Assembly (NCBI GenBank): GCA_020284085.1
Contig: JACEVL010000336.1
Location: 255,501-319,500 of the forward strand
Direction: 5' to 3'
Length of the DNA: 64,000 bases
From: Aporrectodea caliginosa
Taxonomy: Eukaryota > Annelida > Clitellata > Crassiclitellata > Lumbricidae
The number at the start of each line of letters is the position of its first letter. The first letter of the stretch is position 1. Positions 59,928 to 64,000 of the stretch are shown here, piece by piece. The notes below the pieces were generated by a model that saw only the letters and a program-made list of their open reading frames with translations, was not told where the DNA came from and searched no databases. The position numbers and the translations under genes were made by a program.

Positions 59928-61810
59928 TAAAGCCTTTTGTCACATAGGGTGTGGGCTATTAGGATGCACAAAGCATATAAAGATGGTTTGGCCCTGCTGC
60001 ATAATCTGGCTATATGCTGCTCAGCAGTGAAAACTAATAATTATGCTGATATTCAAATAGTTTATAAGCTTATTGCACAATTGAGGTCGATAGGAAACAT
60101 TCTTTTGTGGAACTATTTTTAACAATCTGCGGTTTCCAACAACGATGGATAAATTAAGTAGACGCGGCAAATTGAAAATACACCTCTGTTTGGTGGGGAT
60201 TTGCCACTGTAGGGGAACGTAAACGCCTTAACGGTATTCTGAGAAAATTGACCCGTACAGGCTTCCTCCCTGACGATGTTCCTAATTTTGACAATCACTG
60301 TTCTACAGCTGCTTTAACTCTTTTCCGTTCAATTCTCTGAAACCCTTTGTCACATACTTCACGACCTCCTCCCTCCCCGCAAGGTCACTCCATACTATAC
60401 GCGACCCAGCTTAGGCCTGGCAATGCTTGGCACTAATGCACGGACTTTCAATCTCACTTTGGCCCTGCTGCATTGGCGGAATTTCAATCTCACTATAATA
60501 CATATAATTTTCAATTTTCATTGTTTAGCGACATCTTGTGGCAACGCAGGCGGTTGACGTCGATAGTAAGCAACTTGAAGGACAGACTTGAATAAACTAA
60601 CTACTAGGTGCAATCAATTGCTTTATATACCATAGTGTTTACCTATTTTAAAGGTGTCTTACATGTATGTCAATGGCTATTTTAAAGTTACCGTGCGCAG
60701 TTAGTGTGTAGCCATCGTTATCGGAAACCGTAAATTTTTAAAGCGTCAATTAAAAGTTAATCGCAGGCATCATCTTTTTCACGAGCGCTGCGTCTAGTCA
60801 GAGGGGTTGTACGGAGATAGCAAAAGGAGAACCGATTGCCACGAAGACCAGAAGTGGCAGAGCGACATCTATAGGCAAACATGACCGCAATGATGATGGA
60901 TCCGAAGTTTACAATCAATTAATTTTAAAAAAGATTTCACTTTAGCTTTGAGGACAATTTCTAATGATTAGAACTACAGCATGAGATTGTTATTCTATTC
61001 TTTAATTTGCCACAATTATTCAACGAAAAAAATCAAATCATTATTACAGAAAAAGTAACAACCATTAAATAGAATAAAAACAAGGCTTGCCTACTCAATA
61101 CCATAATTATGTACATTTAAATAACTAATTTCACAAACAAACGAGAAAATATTTAAACGAGCTTATAATTTGCCCATTATTAATTTAACAATTATCTAGA
61201 ATCGCAAGAAGTCTTTCCAATTATAAAATGTCATGAGATAAGGAAATGTATGAATTAAATACCTATTGTGTCCTATTCTTATATAGCACAGATTTCAACC
61301 ATTTTAAAGGCGTCCAGAGCGAACACTGTATGATGCTCCAGAAAGCCAACAAAAAACATAATTTTGTTAGTCTGCCAACCAGCGTTGGCACACTATTACC
61401 TGGATCTGCACTTATGTAATCGGTTAATTGAGCGACTCAAGGTCCCTTGTGTGGTGAGGATGGCGGCCGGAGGGACAGGTGAGGGATGCCTTTTATCTGA
61501 CGCTGCTGGTTTAAGTTGCATTGCGTTTAATGAGGCTTAACTCCGCCACTGTTCGTTCTCTGGCAGTGCCAGTCCCAAGCCTGGATAAATGAGGAGGGCG
61601 ACGCTAATGATCTTTGTAATCACACAGTGTCGTTCAATTGAAATTACTACTACGAGGCTTGATGGGTTCTCTGCCTTTTCTGCTCTTCGTTTCATTTTCG
61701 TCCTTACTAAGAAGAAGCTGTTATTTATAAAATGATTTATTCTAATAAATTCCTCCTCATCACCGTTTTCTCTTCCTTCCCTCCTCCTCTTCTTCCTCCT
61801 CTTCCTTTTT
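59928..61810 (+). repeat. Right arm of ~1.9-kb inverted duplicate
   Basis: Partner of 34,200-36,371. Both contain the same B insertion, the same E core (60,520-60,560 here) and the same polypyrimidine end. Differences include the extra CCGTGCGCAGTTAGTGTGTAG-flanking changes and, in the left arm, the 145-bp insertion. No conserved ORF was found. Confidence 0.9.
61532..61660 (+). mobile_element. B-family retroposon with GAGGCTT target-site duplication
   Basis: GAGGCTT at 61,532-61,538 and 61,654-61,660 flanks a full-length B with a GAAATTACTACTAC tail. Orthologous, within the duplication, to 34,430-34,558. Confidence 0.85.
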
Positions 61811-61811
61811 C

Positions 61812-61887
61812 GGGGGTTTAGAAACCGCGACCTCTCGGTTGACAGTCCAGCGCTCTGGCCACTAGACCATCATGCACTCAGCCATAG
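61812..61887 (-). mobile_element. SINE-3 head, reverse
   Basis: Minus strand: GATGGTCTAGTGGCCAGAGC (A box), GGACTGTCAACCGAGAGG (Asp-like loop), CGCGGTTTCTAAACCCCC (decayed B box). Confidence 0.7.
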
Positions 61888-61969
61888 AAATCGAAATCGA
61901 CAGACGGTGGATTCATCTCCGATGGAACGAAATCTTGTAAAAGGAATTTGGGGAGTTTCTGGGTGGAAA

Positions 61970-62305
61970 TGTAAAGGACGCTGTAACTTCATGTCTCTGT
62001 CTGTCTCTGTCTGTTCGTCTCTCTTTTAGTCTTTCTATCTCGTCTTCTGTTCGTTTACAGGTTTGTCTGTCTTCTGCTACATCACTTTTTAACAGGTTGA
62101 CCCATTAATTAGCAATATTGTATATCAAAGCGTATCATTTTGTACTTTCTTTTTGGATAAAACAAATATATAAGATTATGTGTGTTTTGAAACCAATCTA
62201 TGTATAAAGATACACAAAATCATCCCTACACATGTTTATATAGTATAAATGTACATCCATACATATATATCCATACATATATATATATCTTGGTTTACGT
62301 TGTAA
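61970..62305. repeat. CTGT-rich and TA-rich low-complexity DNA
   Basis: GTCTCTGTCTGTCTCTGTCTG at about 61,990 and ATACATATATATCC repeats at 62,255-62,295. AT-rich between. Confidence 0.7.
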
Positions 62306-62310
62306 TGCTG

Positions 62311-62880
62311 TATTCAGCCATTTCACACAGATTACGCGTATTATTATTTATTTTGATCACTTCCGGTATTCAAAAGACAAAGATGTAGGTATGCAAATGA
62401 AGCCCTTCATTCCCTCTAAAGAATGGTATCTTTGTTTCTCTTCCAGGAAGACAAATGAATACGCTACAGACAAAAAACTAAGGGGAGTGCTTCCATTCAG
62501 CCATTTTCACGCATATTACGCGTATTATTATTTATTTTGAGCACTTCCGGTTGTCTCAGGTCAACTCAGTGACCATAGAAATGTAGCCCACATTCCCTCT
62601 ATAGAATGGTATAATTTGTGTCTCTTAATATTAAATGACGGATAAGATATAGTCGAAAATCTAGGGGGGGGTGGTATCCACCCCCTGGTGCCTCAGGTAT
62701 ATTGGGTATAACTTTTGAACGGTGTGAGATATCATCTCACATTTTACCTCAAAACGTGTGTAAATGAACCCCCCTACAGCTACCTAAAGGTCAAATTTTT
62801 TTATTCCATACGGAAAAGTTTGAAGAAAAACCTAGGGGGGGGTGGCAGCCACCCCTCCCTTGGGGTTAATGATAGATATT
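62311..62880 (+). repeat. Tandem repeat (~170-182 bp) with G-run hairpins
   Basis: ATTCAGCCATTT... TTACGCGTATTATTATTTAT occurs at 62,312 and 62,494 (offset 182), each followed by CATTCCCTCTAWAGAATGGTAT. Two GC-rich hairpins follow ~170 bp apart: GGGGGTGG-TAT-CCACCCCC (62,667-62,685) and a similar one with loop CAG (62,839-62,855). Each is preceded by a CTAGGGGGGGG-type run. An 88-codon ORF across the second hairpin is not convincing. Confidence 0.7.
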
Positions 62881-63435
62881 TAATGACGTCTTGTGGCTTC
62901 CGATGTCTTCTATTGGAGATTACAAAAGATGTGAGAACCCATGCAGATGTTATCCCGAAGAACTGGTCCGTTGGCAGATGAGGGGCAACCCTTCATTTCC
63001 CATCAACAAAGCGGGGGTCTATTGAAACATCAAGACAGGGAGATGCAACACTCATCTACGTACAGCCCAGCCGTTTGCTTTTCGCCCGTTTACACGCAAT
63101 AACTTAATTTGGATTTGCTGGCGGCAACCGTTTCCATGACGACGTTTGGTTGCCGGGTAACATGATGGCGTCTGTCTAGGTAACTAGGTGCAACTGTTTT
63201 GTAAAGTACGTGACCGCGTTACTTTCCATGTTTGGTAATAAACCGTCGAGGGCGTGGTATTGAGGGTTGAGGTCGGCGCTTTTAAAGGCCGTGGAGTGTG
63301 TTTGTTGCGTTTAACTTCGCCACTGCGTACTTTGGCTGTGCAAGTCCCAAACCGTCTCATCTTCCCACCGAAAGTTGCACGGTCAGTGTACTCATATTTT
63401 TAGCTATGTTTTCCTTGGGGCGAAGGTGGAGCAGA
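62880..63435. other. Unassigned, GC-richer, with a B-like scrap
   Basis: TTTAATGACGTCTTGTGGCTTCC (62,880) resembles the start of a D core. AACTTCGCCACTGCGTACTTTGGC near 63,311 resembles a B head. Otherwise unrecognised. Confidence 0.35.
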
Positions 63436-63505
63436 AATCTCGATCCAAATTTCTTCCGTGGGGGAAATTTTAACCCCCGACCTCTTGGTAGACTCATGTG
63501 CACCA
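63435..63505 (-). mobile_element. SINE-3 fragment, reverse
   Basis: GAGCAGAAATCTCGATCCAAATTTCTTCC and TTTTAACCCCCGACCTC: SINE-3 body and decayed B box. Confidence 0.45.
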
Positions 63506-63760
63506 CGTTAGAGATGGAAGCAGATATATATAGACAGACAAGGATGCAGAGAGGCAGACAGACAGACAGGGACTGAAACTCTGATTTCTCCTCTTTCCCT
63601 ACCTAGCTTACCATTCCAATCCTAGACACCATCCACCACATCCGTCTGACTATCTGCCTGCCTGAGCCTACGATCATAACCTGAAACCTATTCATATACC
63701 TGCCCGCCGATTTTGTTTTGACTGAGCGCGGGCAAATGAGGTCAATTCCGCAACCGAACT
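63505..63760 (-). repeat. Family H element, reverse
   Basis: GACAGACAAGG... CAGACAGACAGG, TGATTTCTCCTCTTTCCC, CATTCCAATCCTAGACACCATCCACC, TTGTTTTGACTGAGCGCGGGC: inverse order of 14,097-14,330. Confidence 0.6.
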
Positions 63761-63774
63761 TGTTATGTGGCAGT

Positions 63775-63930
63775 ACAAATCTGGCACTGTAAGGTTAACG
63801 TCTACTACCATGGAAGCCGTAAGATGTCCACTGGATAATGCGATGAAGAATGGCTGATGCATTCGTGCCGTTAGATACCTTTATGACGATTTCAACCTGC
63901 GCTATATAAATTTATCGACTGCGAATAAAA
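63775..63930 (+). repeat. E/F-type module
   Basis: AAGCCGTAAGATGTCCACTGG, ATTCGTGCCGTTAGATACC, GCTATATAAATTTATCGACTGCG. Confidence 0.55.
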
Positions 63931-63942
63931 CTACTAATCTGA

Positions 63943-64000
63943 GAGCTGTAATATGCCAAAAATATAATCTTTGTCGGCGGCATATGTTATCATAAGCTGC
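63943..64000 (+). mobile_element. A-family retroposon, cut by the window end
   Basis: GAGCTGTAATATGCC to CATAAGCTGC. Eight to nine bases of the AACGGCCT region are deleted, removing one side of the putative stem. Confidence 0.7.

Overview
This window is eukaryotic, almost certainly metazoan, intergenic or heterochromatin-like DNA with no intact host gene that I can recognise. Evidence: decayed non-LTR retrotransposons with CR1/L2-type reverse-transcriptase tails, tRNA-derived SINE heads, a degraded piggyBac element, a 198-bp satellite, many microsatellites, no bacterial-type gene packing and no long ORF other than transposon ORFs. The RT tail style (WLPVQQRI ... FSVSGPTFWNSLP) is common in marine invertebrates such as echinoderms, amphioxus, cnidarians and molluscs. 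I cannot name the species.

Layout. 0-6 kb: tRNA-like SINEs and many short (80-190 bp) retroposon modules. 6.1-13.5 kb: several TTAA-bounded piggyBac-type non-autonomous elements between two LINE tails, plus a possible decayed coding segment near 10 kb. 13.5-16.9 kb: simple repeats and LINE/SINE 3' ends with (TATTG)n tails. 16.9-19.04 kb: the best LINE copy (minus strand), with RT motifs GVPQGS and YADD. 19.75-23.4 kb: a ~198-bp satellite whose repeat orientation flips near 22.06 kb. 23.4-31.3 kb: AT-rich DNA, a degenerate GATTAGAT-type tract, long diverged duplicates and a polypyrimidine tract. 31.3-34.2 kb: repeated LINE 3' ends alternating with short modules. 34.2-36.4 kb: left arm of a ~1.9-kb inverted duplicate (partner 59.9-61.8 kb). 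36.4-47 kb: a higher-order array of the same short modules, repeated at least three times and interrupted by younger SINE and MITE insertions. 47-52.2 kb: AT-rich DNA, retroposon insertions with clear target-site duplications, and a long direct duplicate. 52.2-54.2 kb: degraded piggyBac transposon. 54.2-64 kb: more modules, SINEs, LINE tails, the right arm, and a tandem repeat with G-run hairpins.

Most of the DNA between recognised transposons is built from one superfamily of very short elements. They share a ~42-bp core that begins near GTCGACG or GGCGACG and ends GTCGTTAAAC, with different heads and tails. Two subfamilies, named A (~80-90 bp) and B (~115 bp) here, are bounded by target-site duplications of 7-19 bp that I could read directly. 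That makes them non-autonomous retroposons, presumably mobilised by a LINE. Family letters are working labels, not database names. Boundaries of old copies are approximate.
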